Origin: an uncultured Collinsella sp.
Lineage (GTDB): Bacteria > Actinomycetota > Coriobacteriia > Coriobacteriales > Coriobacteriaceae
DNA: 30,606 nucleotides
Assembly: GCA_900541185.1 (NCBI GenBank)
Contig: UQIQ01000020.1
Location: 1 to 30,606, forward strand
Direction of reading: 5' to 3'
Shown here: one piece after another, positions 7,129 to 14,554 of the stretch
Layout: each line of letters opens with the position of its first letter
Position numbering within the stretch: the first letter of the stretch is position 1
Made by a program: the position numbers and the translations under genes
Notes under the pieces: generated by a model
Told to the model about the DNA's origin: nothing
Seen by the model: the letters and a program-made list of their open reading frames with translations, nothing else
The model's database searches: none

Positions 7129-9093
7129 CTAGTACATCTTTGCGCCGGCGGGGATGGAAGCGTCGAGCTGGATCAGGTTGAGGCGCTCCTCGCCCTCCTC
7201 CTCGTGGATGGCGCTGATCAGCATACCGCAGCTGGGAATACCCATCATCTTGCGCGGGGGCAGGTTGGTGATGGCGAGCAGCGTCTTACCGACCAGGTCC
7301 TCGGGCTCATAGTAGCCATGGATGCCGGAGAGGATGGTGCGGTCGGTGCCGGTGCCGTCGTCGAGCGTAAAGTTCAGCAGCTTCTTGGACTTCTTGACGG
7401 CCTCGCATGCCTTGACCTTCACAGCGCGGAAATCGCTCTTGGAGAAGGTATCAAAGTCGACGAACTCCTCGAACAGCGGCTCAACGGCGATCTTGGAGTA
7501 ATCGAGCGTGGGCTTGAGCGGCTTGACGAACGGGCTTGTGGCGTTGCCGGCCTCGGCAGCCTTGGCAGCGGCGGCACCGGACTGGAAACCCTTCTCGGGC
7601 TTCATGTGCGGGAACAGCAGGACGTCGCGAATGGAAGCCTGGTTGGTGAGCAGCATGACCACGCGGTCGATGCCGATGCCGATGCCGCCCGCGGGAGGCA
7701 TACCGTACTCGAGGGCGCGCACGTAGTCCTCGTCGTACTCCATAGCCTCGTCGTCGCCGCCGGCCTTCTCGGCCATCTGGGCAGCAAAGCGCTCGGCCTG
7801 GTCGACCGGGTCATTGAGCTCGGAGAATGCGTTGGCGTACTCGTGGCCGGCGATGACCAGCTCAAAGCGGTGCGTCAGGCGCGGATCGTCCTCAAAACGC
7901 TTGGCAAGCGGGCTGACCTCGATGGGGTAATCGCATACGAAGGTCGGGTTGACGATGGTGTCCTCGCCCAGCTCATCGTAAATCTCGGCGATAATCTTGC
8001 CAGCAGTCCACTCGGGCTTAATCTCCAGGCCCTTCTCGCGTGCGGCGGCGGCAAGCTCCTCGACCGGTGTGTCGATGGTGACCTGCTTGCCGAGCACGTC
8101 CGAGACGATGTCGGTCATGGGACGGCTTGCCCACTCACCGGACAGATCGATGGTCTGGCCCTGATACTCGATGACCTCGGGATTGCCGATAGCCTTGTTG
8201 GCAGCCTTGATGACGCCCTGGGCGAGTGCCTTCATGCCCTCGAGATCGGAGAAGGCACGATAGGCCTCCATCGTGGTGAACTCGGGGTTGTGGGTGAGGT
8301 CCATACCCTCGTTGCGGAAGATGCGGCCGATCTCGAAGACGCGCTCAAAGCCACCGACGATGCAGCGCTTGAGGTGCAGCTCGGTAGCAATGCGCAGGTA
8401 GCACTCTTGATCGAGCGCGTTGAAGTGCGTGATGAACGGCTTAGCCGTAGCGCCGCCCTGGATAGTCTGCAGAATGGGGGTCTCGACCTCCATGTAGCCG
8501 TCGGACTCCATAAAGCGGCGGAAGGTGGAGAGAATCTGCGAGCGCTTGCGGAAGGTCTCGCGAACATCGTCGTTGGCAATCAGGTCGACATAGCGCTGAC
8601 GATAGCGGGTCTCCTTGTCGGAGAGGCCATGGAACTTCTCGGGCAGCGGGCGAACGGCCTTGGAGAGCAGCGTCGCGCTCTTGGGGGCGACGGAAAGCTG
8701 GCCACGCTTGGTGCGCACGACCACGCCGGTCACGCCCAGGATATCGCCCAAGTCAAGGGCCTTAAGCGTGCTCCAGGCCGCCTCGTCCATGTCGTTAATA
8801 CGGCAGAACAGCTGAATCTCGGCGGTAGCGTCGCGCACGACGATAAACATGATCTTGCCCTGACCGCGCTTGGCGACCACGCGGCCGCCGATCTTCACGA
8901 CGTCCTCAGTATCCTCGCCATCGGCAAGATCGGCATATTTGGCCTCAATGTCGACGACATAGTCCTCGATCTCGGAGTGCTCGGGATAGGGGTTCTGGCC
9001 TGCCTCGAACAGGGCGGCGCGCTTTGCCAGACGCGTGGCGCGCTCGTCGTTGAGCGTCGAGGCCTGATCGGCGACGTTCTGGTTCTCTGCCAT
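7129..9093 (-). CDS. lysS: lysyl-tRNA synthetase, class II, with fused C-terminal tRNA-binding domain
   Basis: The 654-residue enzyme charges tRNA-Lys. An OB-fold anticodon-binding domain spans about 65-150 and the class II core about 170-500. Motif 2 is FRNEGMDLTHNPEFTTMEAY (260-279), and motif 3 is GGIGIGIDRVVMLLTN (469-484). Ordinary bacterial LysRS ends near residue 500. Here an Ala-rich linker leads to a domain at 543-654 (FDTFSKSDFRAVKVKACE, NLPPRKMMGIPSCGM) of the EMAPII/Arc1p type usually found at the C-terminus of MetRS, which adds general tRNA affinity. Start: ATG at 9093 with GGAG 7 nt upstream. It lies downstream of greA behind a hairpin whose T-tract runs almost into its ribosome binding site (9112-9168). 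Confidence 0.96.
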   Translation of the reverse strand: MAENQNVADQASTLNDERATRLAKRAALFEAGQNPYPEHSEIEDYVVDIEAKYADLADGEDTEDVVKIGGRVVAKRGQGKIMFIVVRDATAEIQLFCRINDMDEAAWSTLKALDLGDILGVTGVVVRTKRGQLSVAPKSATLLSKAVRPLPEKFHGLSDKETRYRQRYVDLIANDDVRETFRKRSQILSTFRRFMESDGYMEVETPILQTIQGGATAKPFITHFNALDQECYLRIATELHLKRCIVGGFERVFEIGRIFRNEGMDLTHNPEFTTMEAYRAFSDLEGMKALAQGVIKAANKAIGNPEVIEYQGQTIDLSGEWASRPMTDIVSDVLGKQVTIDTPVEELAAAAREKGLEIKPEWTAGKIIAEIYDELGEDTIVNPTFVCDYPIEVSPLAKRFEDDPRLTHRFELVIAGHEYANAFSELNDPVDQAERFAAQMAEKAGGDDEAMEYDEDYVRALEYGMPPAGGIGIGIDRVVMLLTNQASIRDVLLFPHMKPEKGFQSGAAAAKAAEAGNATSPFVKPLKPTLDYSKIAVEPLFEEFVDFDTFSKSDFRAVKVKACEAVKKSKKLLNFTLDDGTGTDRTILSGIHGYYEPEDLVGKTLLAITNLPPRKMMGIPSCGMLISAIHEEEGEERLNLIQLDASIPAGAKMY

Positions 9094-9111
9094 AAGTTAG
9101 CTCCTCAAACT

Positions 9112-9168
9112 AAAACGCTCCCCAGGATTCGGTCCCAGGGAGCGAAAACATACCTTTACGCGGGACCG
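9112..9168 (-). promoter_or_regulatory. terminator with overlapping alternative pairing (possible lysS attenuator)
   Basis: On the minus strand CGCTCCC (9138-9144) pairs with GGGAGCG (9116-9122) and is followed by TTTT, a plausible terminator only 20 nt before the lysS start. GGGACCG in its loop (9130-9136) is a perfect partner of CGGTCCC (9162-9168) upstream. That pairing would trap the first terminator arm, so the two folds compete. Simple termination of greA is the alternative. Confidence 0.5.
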
Positions 9169-9172
9169 TGGT

Positions 9173-9643
9173 CTAGCGTGCGATCTTGGCGATGGTGTAG
9201 ACGCGGGTCTTGCCAGAAGGCGTAACGACCTCAACGGAGTCGCCCTCGCCGTGACCGATGATGGCGTGACCGACCGGAGACTCGTTAGAGATCTTGTGCT
9301 CGAGCGAGTTGGTCTCGGTGGTACCGACGAGCGTGACTTCCATGACCTCACCGTTGGGATCGATCAGAGAAACGGTGGAACCGATGGAGACGGTCAGATC
9401 GCCCGTGGTGGCAGCAACCTGAGCGTTGGCGAGGATGGCCTGAATCTCGGCAATGCGAGCAGCATTCTGGGCCTGCTTGTCCTTGGCGGCATCGTACTCG
9501 GAGTTCTCCGAAAGGTCGCCGAACGCGCGGGCTTCCTTGATGTCCTCGACGATCTCCTTGGCGTAATCGCCCTCACGCCAAGCGAGCTCCTCGACGAGCT
9601 TCTGGCGGCCCTCAGCGGTCAGTACGATCTGGCTTGCGTCCAT
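9173..9643 (-). CDS. greA: transcription elongation factor GreA
   Basis: The 156-residue protein has the GreA layout: an N-terminal coiled coil (about 1-75) that enters the RNA polymerase secondary channel, carrying the acidic tip DLSENSEYDAAK (residues 43-54), and a C-terminal FKBP-like domain with ISNESPVGHAIIGH. It stimulates cleavage of backtracked RNA. Length is normal for the family (about 158). Start: ATG at 9643 with GGGGAGA 8 nt upstream. A promoter with a perfect -35 lies just upstream, and lysS follows after 79 bp. Confidence 0.97.
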   Translation of the reverse strand: MDASQIVLTAEGRQKLVEELAWREGDYAKEIVEDIKEARAFGDLSENSEYDAAKDKQAQNAARIAEIQAILANAQVAATTGDLTVSIGSTVSLIDPNGEVMEVTLVGTTETNSLEHKISNESPVGHAIIGHGEGDSVEVVTPSGKTRVYTIAKIAR

Positions 9644-9656
9644 ACGGATATCTCCC

Positions 9657-9684
9657 CAACTATGATGTAACGATCAACTGTCAA
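9657..9684 (-). promoter_or_regulatory. candidate greA promoter
   Basis: A consensus -35 TTGACA (9679-9684, minus strand) is followed after 16 nt by TAGTTG (9657-9662), a poor -10. It fits in the short gap between the tatA terminator and greA, so greA probably starts its own transcript. Confidence 0.4.
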
Positions 9685-9691
9685 CAAAACG

Positions 9692-9724
9692 AAAAAGACC
9701 GGCTAGCCTGCGGGCAAGCCGGTC
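9692..9724 (-). terminator. Rho-independent terminator of tatA
   Basis: GACCGGCT and AGCCGGTC form an 8-bp stem followed by TTTTT (9692-9696) on the minus strand, 25 bp after the tatA stop. Confidence 0.9.
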
Positions 9725-9749
9725 AGGTGCTCACCCCAAAGGGATGGGA

Positions 9750-10025
9750 CTACTCTGCGTCCGCGTCGCTGTCCTCTGCCTGCTTTTTCTTGGCAGCAGC
9801 GAGCTTGGCCTCGAGCTCTGCGATCTCCTTGTCCTCCTTGGACTCCTCGACCACAACGTCCTCGGCCTGCTTGGTTTCGCCCTTATCGTCGCCCTCCATA
9901 CCCTCGCGGATATTCTTGACGGTAGAGCCGAGAGACTTGCCGAGCTTCGGCAGGTTCTTAGGCCCGAAGATGATCAAGACAACGACGAGAATAATGATGA
10001 GCTCAGGAGCCCTCAGTCCAAACAT
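9750..10025 (-). CDS. tatA: Sec-independent protein translocase TatA
   Basis: This 91-residue protein has the classic TatA plan: a single membrane helix (about 8-20, LIIILVVVLIIF), the hinge FGPKNLPKLGKSLG, an amphipathic helix to about residue 42, and a highly charged tail with an E/K/A-rich helix. TatA oligomers form the pore through which folded twin-arginine substrates cross the membrane. GGAGG lies 5 nt before the ATG. No tatC is in the window, so tatA stands alone; whether it is TatA or a TatB-like paralogue cannot be settled, but TatA fits best. It has its own promoter and terminator. Confidence 0.92.
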   Translation of the reverse strand: MFGLRAPELIIILVVVLIIFGPKNLPKLGKSLGSTVKNIREGMEGDDKGETKQAEDVVVEESKEDKEIAELEAKLAAAKKKQAEDSDADAE

Positions 10026-10061
10026 GTAGACCTCCACAATACAGCGAGACAAGCTCGAATG

Positions 10062-10090
10062 AGTATACCGCGGGTGCCGCGGTATCACAA
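10062..10090 (-). promoter_or_regulatory. tatA promoter containing a perfect inverted repeat
   Basis: TTGTGA (10085-10090), 17-nt spacer, TATACT (10062-10067) on the minus strand is a near-consensus promoter 37 bp before the tatA ATG. The spacer and -10 are overlaid by perfect 9-bp arms ATACCGCGG and CCGCGGTAT with a 3-nt gap (10065-10085), as in an operator. Confidence 0.65.
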
Positions 10091-10098
10091 CAATAGCT

Positions 10099-10126
10099 AA
10101 AAAAAGGGACCGCAAGAAGCGGTCCC
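10099..10126 (-). terminator. Rho-independent terminator of tRNA-Pro
   Basis: GGGACCGC and GCGGTCCC pair around a 5-nt loop, followed by seven T (10099-10105) on the minus strand, 12 bp downstream of the tRNA. Confidence 0.92.
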
Positions 10127-10137
10127 TTCTCATGCTC

Positions 10138-10214
10138 TGGTCGGGTTGACTGGATTTGAACCAGCGACCCCTGCGTCCCGAACGCAGTGCTCTACCAAAC
10201 TGAGCCACAACCCG
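10138..10214 (-). tRNA. tRNA-Pro (anticodon CGG)
   Basis: The 77-nt sequence folds into a full cloverleaf: acceptor CGGGTTG/CAACCCG with discriminator A and encoded CCA, D-arm with GGTAGAGC, anticodon stem CTGCG/CGCAG around loop TTCGGGA (anticodon CGG), and T-loop TTCAAAT. The 5' end lies 9 bp after the ispE stop codon. Confidence 0.97.
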
Positions 10215-10223
10215 TTAGCTCGA

Positions 10224-11174
10224 CTATAGTAACAAAGATTTTCGTCGCGTGCTAGAGAAATTTTTATTTCTTTGGCGCGTCGATTTGAACCCGTCGATTT
10301 GAACCGTGTTGGGAATAAGCTCAGTCGCGCAGGCCCACCAGCCATTTTGCTGGGCAGCTCCCGCAAGATGGGCTGCTGCAGCGACGGTATCGCAAATGGC
10401 AAACGAGCAAGCACCCGAACCACACACGTCCACGGCAACGGTTCCCTCCTGTGCGCGCAGCCAGTCGAGAACTGCCTGGATCCGCGGCTCCATCTGCGCG
10501 GATATGACGCCCAGATTGTTATGAACGAGCGCATATGCCGCCCCGGCATCGCCGGCGCGTAAGACAGAAGCAATCGCATCGGGTTTTTCCGCGGGCACCG
10601 GGCTCTCATCAAATCGTCGATACGCTTCAACCGTTGAAACGCTCGTCTCGTGCGGTTTGACCAATACGACAGGTGTCGCCGGAAGCACAGGATACTCAGT
10701 GGCCAGCACATCTCCCCCGCCGACGTAGAATGCGGGACTCGTGTGCAAAAAGAACGGCACGTCGGCGCCGATACCGCGAGCGATGTCATCGAGCGCGGGG
10801 TCGGCACGGTCGATACCCCACAGCTCGGCCAAGGCAACGATGACCGCAGCGGCATCCGTCGAGGGGCCTCCCAGGCCGGCGCACAGCGGGATACGCTTTT
10901 CGATCGTCACGCACACGTTGGCATCGCGACCGTAACGCTCGGCCATAGCGATTGCCGCCCGATAGGCCGTATTTTTTTGCATGGGAAAATCGGATGCCGG
11001 AACCGTCTGGACGGTCAACGCCTGCGCCGGCGTGACCGTCACGGTATCGGCTAGACCGACGGCTGCCATCAGGGAATCGACCCTGTGATAGCCGCGGGCG
11101 TCGCGCTCGGTATGAACCCCCAGATAGAGGTTAATCTTTGCCGGCGCGGTAAGGATGAGGGACCGATCGGTCAC
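10224..11174 (-). CDS. ispE: 4-diphosphocytidyl-2-C-methyl-D-erythritol kinase
   Basis: This GHMP-family kinase phosphorylates CDP-methylerythritol in the non-mevalonate isoprenoid pathway. The N-terminal PAKINLYLGV (11-20) and the ATP-binding loop PLCAGLGGPSTDAAA (96-110) are clear; the loop reads G-P-S-T where G-G-S-S is usual. The C-terminal GHMP motif is VCGSGACSFA. At 316 residues it is slightly long, because the last 20 or so (RQRNKNF to LLL) run basic and low-complexity into the upstream region of tRNA-Pro. The start is GTG at 11174, with GAGGAG inside the last codons of the veg gene only 2 bp away, so the two are translationally coupled. Veg-IspE adjacency is also seen in Bacillus. 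Confidence 0.95.
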   Translation of the reverse strand: MTDRSLILTAPAKINLYLGVHTERDARGYHRVDSLMAAVGLADTVTVTPAQALTVQTVPASDFPMQKNTAYRAAIAMAERYGRDANVCVTIEKRIPLCAGLGGPSTDAAAVIVALAELWGIDRADPALDDIARGIGADVPFFLHTSPAFYVGGGDVLATEYPVLPATPVVLVKPHETSVSTVEAYRRFDESPVPAEKPDAIASVLRAGDAGAAYALVHNNLGVISAQMEPRIQAVLDWLRAQEGTVAVDVCGSGACSFAICDTVAAAAHLAGAAQQNGWWACATELIPNTVQIDGFKSTRQRNKNFSSTRRKSLLL

Positions 11175-11176
11175 CG

Positions 11177-11473
11177 TTAGTGCTCCTCGAGCTGGTTGCC
11201 GAGCGGGGTAAAGATATGTTCGCCGCTCTCGGGGTCGAACAGTTCGACCTGGCCGGTAAGGACATCGATGTACTGGTAGGACTGACGCGATTTGCGGCCG
11301 CGACGCTCGTCAACCTCAACGATAAAGACGGCAGGGTGGACGCTCTTGATGGTGCCCATGCGCTCGATGACGCGGGTACGGCCCATGTTGGCCTTAACCT
11401 TGACGCGATCGCCCACCATATCGGTCAGCTTCTCGTGGATGTCGTCGACGTGATTGACTTCCATCTCTTCCAT
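11177..11473 (-). CDS. veg: Veg family protein
   Basis: A 98-residue Veg-family (DUF1021) protein with the small beta-barrel core GDRVKVKANMGRTRVIERMG and the segment RQSYQYIDVLTGQVEL. In Bacillus, Veg is abundant and promotes biofilm formation; its biochemical role is unclear. The start chosen is MEEMEVNH at 11473, because GGAGG lies 8 nt upstream and the in-frame start 24 bp earlier has none. The acidic C-terminus EEH doubles as the ribosome binding site of ispE. Confidence 0.9.
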   Translation of the reverse strand: MEEMEVNHVDDIHEKLTDMVGDRVKVKANMGRTRVIERMGTIKSVHPAVFIVEVDERRGRKSRQSYQYIDVLTGQVELFDPESGEHIFTPLGNQLEEH

Positions 11474-11504
11474 GAATAGGGCCTCCAGAGGGTGCAATTC
11501 AAAA

Positions 11505-11520
11505 AGGGGATAATACCCCT
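11505..11520 (-). repeat. 16-bp palindrome plus T-run in the veg leader
   Basis: AGGGGTATTATCCCCT on the minus strand is followed by TTTTT, 30 bp before the veg start. It looks like a short intrinsic-terminator fold or a transcript-start structure. Confidence 0.4.
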
Positions 11521-11540
11521 AAGATAGACAAAACTCTAAT

Positions 11541-11570
11541 ACTATACCACCCTGTTGCAGCCATACGCAA
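11541..11570 (-). promoter_or_regulatory. promoter of veg-ispE
   Basis: TTGCGT (11565-11570), 18-nt spacer, TATAGT (11541-11546) on the minus strand, 68 bp before the veg ATG in an otherwise AT-rich gap. Confidence 0.65.
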
Positions 11571-11603
11571 GCAGCTAAAAAAGCCCGGTCCCAAATTGAC
11601 TAC

Positions 11604-12050
11604 TTACAGATTGTCTGTGTCCAGAACGATGGTGAACGGACCGTCGTTGACCAGGTCGACCTTCATATCGGCGCCAAAGATACCGTGCGCCACATGCTCA
11701 ACGTCCTGAGCGACGAGTGTCAAAAAGTACTCGTAAAGTTCGTTAGCGACATCGGGCGCGCCGGCGTCCGTAAACGACGGACGGCGGCCGTGGCGGCAGT
11801 CGGCAAACAGCGTGAACTGCGACACCACGAGCACCTCGCCGTCGACATCCGCCAGCGCCAAGTTGGTCTTGCCGTTCTCGTCCTCGTTGATACGCAGCCC
11901 GCGGAGCTTGCCCCACAGCTTGTCGGCTTCGGCGCGTGTGTCGCCGTGGCCCACGCCCAGCAGCACCAGGTAGCCGCGTCCAATACGGCCCACGCACTCG
12001 CCGTCGACCGTCACGCCGGCGTTGAGCACGCGCTGCACCACCGCACGCAC
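11604..12050 (-). CDS. dtd: D-aminoacyl-tRNA deacylase
   Basis: The 148-residue protein hydrolyses D-amino acids from mischarged tRNAs. Both family signatures are present: SQFTLFAD (nucleophilic Thr) and, near the C-terminus, NDGPFTIVLDT, which carries the Gly-cisPro that rejects L-aminoacyl-tRNA (NxGPVT in most homologues, Phe replacing Val here). Start is GTG at 12050. The codons GAG GAG ending rdgB supply the ribosome binding site, and only 3 bp separate the two genes, so translation is coupled. Confidence 0.96.
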   Translation of the reverse strand: MRAVVQRVLNAGVTVDGECVGRIGRGYLVLLGVGHGDTRAEADKLWGKLRGLRINEDENGKTNLALADVDGEVLVVSQFTLFADCRHGRRPSFTDAGAPDVANELYEYFLTLVAQDVEHVAHGIFGADMKVDLVNDGPFTIVLDTDNL

Positions 12051-12053
12051 GGC

Positions 12054-12695
12054 CTACTCCTCGCCCGTCAGCTTGGCGGACAGATGCTCGAGCGCATGGA
12101 AACGATGGCTGATGGCGTTCTTCTCGTCCGCCGTGAGCTCGGCCATGGTCTTGCCCGGCGTATCGACCGGCAGGAACAGCGGGTCGTAGCCAAAGCCGTG
12201 ATCGCCGCGGCCCTCGTGCGCGATAACGCCCTCGCAGGCGCCCTCGCCATAGGTGACCAGGCCGTCCGTATCGATAAGCGCGACGACGCTCATAAAGCGC
12301 GCGGTACGGTCCTCGTCTGCCACGCCTTCCAAGTTAACGAGCAGCTTGGCGTTGTTGGCGGCATCGTCGCCGTGAACGCCCGCGTAGCGCGCGCTATACA
12401 CACCGGGCTCACCGTCCAGCGCGTCGACGACCAAGCCCGAATCATCGGCAATGGCCATAAGGCCCGTCTCCTCGACCGCAGCCTGCGCCTTGATGATGGC
12501 GTTCTCCAAAAACGTCGTGCCGTTTTCCTCGGGGTCCTCAAAATCGCCCAGCTGGCCGAGCGCCACAAAGCGCACCTCGGGCATGACCTTGCCCAAAATG
12601 GCCTCGATCTCGGTGAGCTTATGGGCGTTGCCCGTTGCCACGACGATGGTCGCCGCCGGGTCGAGGGTGTCGATGTCAATCTTCTCAAGTGCCAT
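12054..12695 (-). CDS. rdgB: XTP/dITP pyrophosphatase (RdgB/HAM1)
   Basis: A 213-residue HAM1-family enzyme that removes non-canonical purine triphosphates (ITP, dITP, XTP) to monophosphates. Diagnostic motifs: ATGNAHKLTEI near the N-terminus, ADDSGLVVDALDGEPGVYSA (metal and substrate site), GFGYDPLF, and KNAISHR near the end. Start: ATG at 12695 with a strong AAGGAGG 6 nt upstream. It sits in the order rph-rdgB-dtd; rph-rdgB pairs are common in Firmicutes and Actinobacteria. Confidence 0.97.
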   Translation of the reverse strand: MALEKIDIDTLDPAATIVVATGNAHKLTEIEAILGKVMPEVRFVALGQLGDFEDPEENGTTFLENAIIKAQAAVEETGLMAIADDSGLVVDALDGEPGVYSARYAGVHGDDAANNAKLLVNLEGVADEDRTARFMSVVALIDTDGLVTYGEGACEGVIAHEGRGDHGFGYDPLFLPVDTPGKTMAELTADEKNAISHRFHALEHLSAKLTGEE

Positions 12696-12838
12696 GACTG
12701 GCCTCCTTGTCTCTATATCAATACCGCGCCGAGGGCAACGAGGGACTCCGCCTCTCCCCTCTCAATCAACGGCAGTCTTGTGTCCAGACGTCTCCACAGG
12801 TAAAACCTACCAAAATAAACCTGTCCCTTTTTGGCAGA

Positions 12839-13564
12839 TTAGGCGATGGCTTGGCGCTGAAGCTCGATGAGCTCGGCGATACCTTTGTCGCCCAGTTCGA
12901 GCAGGGCGTTGAGGCGCTTACGGTCGAAGGGCGCCTGCTCGCCGGTGCCCTGGAGCTCGATCATCTCACCGGTGTCGGTGGCGACGAGGTTCATGTCGAC
13001 CTCGGCATGGCTGTCCTCGGAATAATCCAAGTCGAGCAGAGTGTTGCCGTCGACAACGCCCATGGAGATGGCAGCCACCTGGCCGATAAGCGGGATGCGC
13101 TCGATCTTGCCCGCCTCGACCCACATGGCGAGGGCGTCGTGCAGCGCCACCCAGGCGCCGGTGATGCTCGCTGTACGCGTGCCGCCATCGGCCTGAATCA
13201 CATCGCAGTCGACGGTGACGGTGTACTCGCCGAGCGCCTTCATGTTGACGACGGTACGCAGGCTGCGGCCAATGAGGCGCTCGATCTCCATGGAGCGGCC
13301 CTTGCGGTTGGCGTGCTCGCGCTTGCAGCGCTTGCCGGTCGACGCCGGCAGCATGGCGTATTCCGCGGTCACCCAGCCGGCCTTAGCTCCCTTTCGCCAG
13401 CCCGGCACGCCCTCCTCGATAGTGGCGGCGCACAGCACGCGCGTGTCACCGAACTCGGCCAGACACGAGCCGTGAGCGTGCTTCATGACGCCACGGGTGA
13501 GCTTAACGGGGCGCAACTCGTTGGCGGCGCGACCGTTGGCGCGGTTGACCTGCATGTACTCCAT
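12839..13564 (-). CDS. rph: ribonuclease PH
   Basis: The 241-residue phosphorolytic 3'-5' exoribonuclease trims tRNA 3' ends. Family motifs: RPVKLTRG at the N-terminus, GDTRVLCAATIEEGVPGW, GWVTAEYAMLPAST with the RNA-contacting Arg-rich stretch after it (NRKGRSMEIERLIGRSLR), and the phosphate-binding region GGTRTASITGAW. The start is the first of two in-frame ATGs, since AAAGGAAA lies 5 nt before it. A 143-bp gap with no obvious terminator separates it from rdgB. Confidence 0.97.
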   Translation of the reverse strand: MEYMQVNRANGRAANELRPVKLTRGVMKHAHGSCLAEFGDTRVLCAATIEEGVPGWRKGAKAGWVTAEYAMLPASTGKRCKREHANRKGRSMEIERLIGRSLRTVVNMKALGEYTVTVDCDVIQADGGTRTASITGAWVALHDALAMWVEAGKIERIPLIGQVAAISMGVVDGNTLLDLDYSEDSHAEVDMNLVATDTGEMIELQGTGEQAPFDRKRLNALLELGDKGIAELIELQRQAIA

Positions 13565-13618
13565 AGAAATTTCCTTTCGGCAAAAGATGTGGCGAAGGCT
13601 CTGGCAGCTGCCTTACAT

Positions 13619-14503
13619 CTATTTCAGCTCATCGATATCGATATGTTCGATGCTCTTGAGCGGCTGACCAAAGATAAAGCTGCCCGCCACCGCAAACTCG
13701 GCAATGTTATCGGCCGTCGTGGCAAAACGATGCTGCGGCTCGGCGGCGTCGCCCGCCAGCTGCTCGCGGCGCGTGAGGATATCGGTCAGCTCGCGCGTGG
13801 TCTCCTCGGCGGAACTCACGACGCGCACCCCAGGCCCCAGCGCATGGCGGATAGGTCCCACCAACAGCGGAAAATGCGTACAGCCGAGCACCACGGTATC
13901 GATGCCGTGGTCGCGCAGCGGCTCAACCGTGGCACCCACCAGCGCACGCACGGCAGGCGTATCGAAGATGTCCTCGTTCTCAAGCCACTGTTCCTGCAGA
14001 TGTGCACCCGAGGCGAGCTCGTGTTCGACAACCTCGACAAAGCTCGAGGCTGGACAGCCGTATACATCGACGCCGGCATCTAGATCCTGAATGGCGCGCG
14101 TGTAGGCGCCCGAGCGAATGGTGAGGTTGGTGGCGAGCACGCCCACGCGACGCGTACGCGTGCTGTTGATTGCCGCACGGGCACCCGGCGCGATCACGCC
14201 GATCACGGGAACGTCGAGCACCTGCTGAGCCAGACGCAAGGCCGCAGCGGTCGCCGTGTTGCAGGCGATGACCATGATCTTGACGTCGTGCTTCGACAGC
14301 CAACGGCCCGCCTGCAACGCAAACGAGCGCACCTCATCCTCGGTGCGGGTGCCGTAGGGGCAGCGCTTGGTGTCGCCAAAGTAGTAGACGGACTCGTGCG
14401 GCAGCGCCGTCGCAATCGCGCGCGCAACCGTCAGACCGCCCAAACCAGAATCGAACACGCCAATCGAGCGCGTGTCGCCTGCCGGATTCTCGATATCGGA
14501 CAT
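13619..14503 (-). CDS. murI: glutamate racemase
   Basis: The 294-residue cofactor-independent racemase makes D-glutamate for peptidoglycan. Visible: GVFDSGLGGLTV (Asp18, Ser19), GDTKRCPYG, the first catalytic cysteine in IACNTATAAAL (Cys81) and the second in VLGCTHFPLL (Cys208). The length is a little above the usual 265-285. It lies between rph and the HAD phosphatase in a run that begins with murE, so two peptidoglycan precursor enzymes are probably co-transcribed. Confidence 0.96.
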   Translation of the reverse strand: MSDIENPAGDTRSIGVFDSGLGGLTVARAIATALPHESVYYFGDTKRCPYGTRTEDEVRSFALQAGRWLSKHDVKIMVIACNTATAAALRLAQQVLDVPVIGVIAPGARAAINSTRTRRVGVLATNLTIRSGAYTRAIQDLDAGVDVYGCPASSFVEVVEHELASGAHLQEQWLENEDIFDTPAVRALVGATVEPLRDHGIDTVVLGCTHFPLLVGPIRHALGPGVRVVSSAEETTRELTDILTRREQLAGDAAEPQHRFATTADNIAEFAVAGSFIFGQPLKSIEHIDIDELK

Positions 14504-14554
14504 TACCTCACCAGTCTCTCTCGAAAAGACATGTCCAAGTGCGGCGACGCCGCG

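Noticed and set aside
9094..9172. T-box or lysine riboswitch ahead of lysS
   Set aside because: No T-box core sequence or lysine-riboswitch signature is present and the gap is only 79 bp.
6937..9225. 762-codon plus-strand frame
   Set aside because: Lies opposite lysS, which has all class II motifs; composition is the mirror of that gene.
11685..12803. Long plus-strand frames opposite dtd, rdgB, rph, murE, asnB and the arg genes
   Set aside because: All are antisense to genes with clear catalytic motifs and have no domains of their own.
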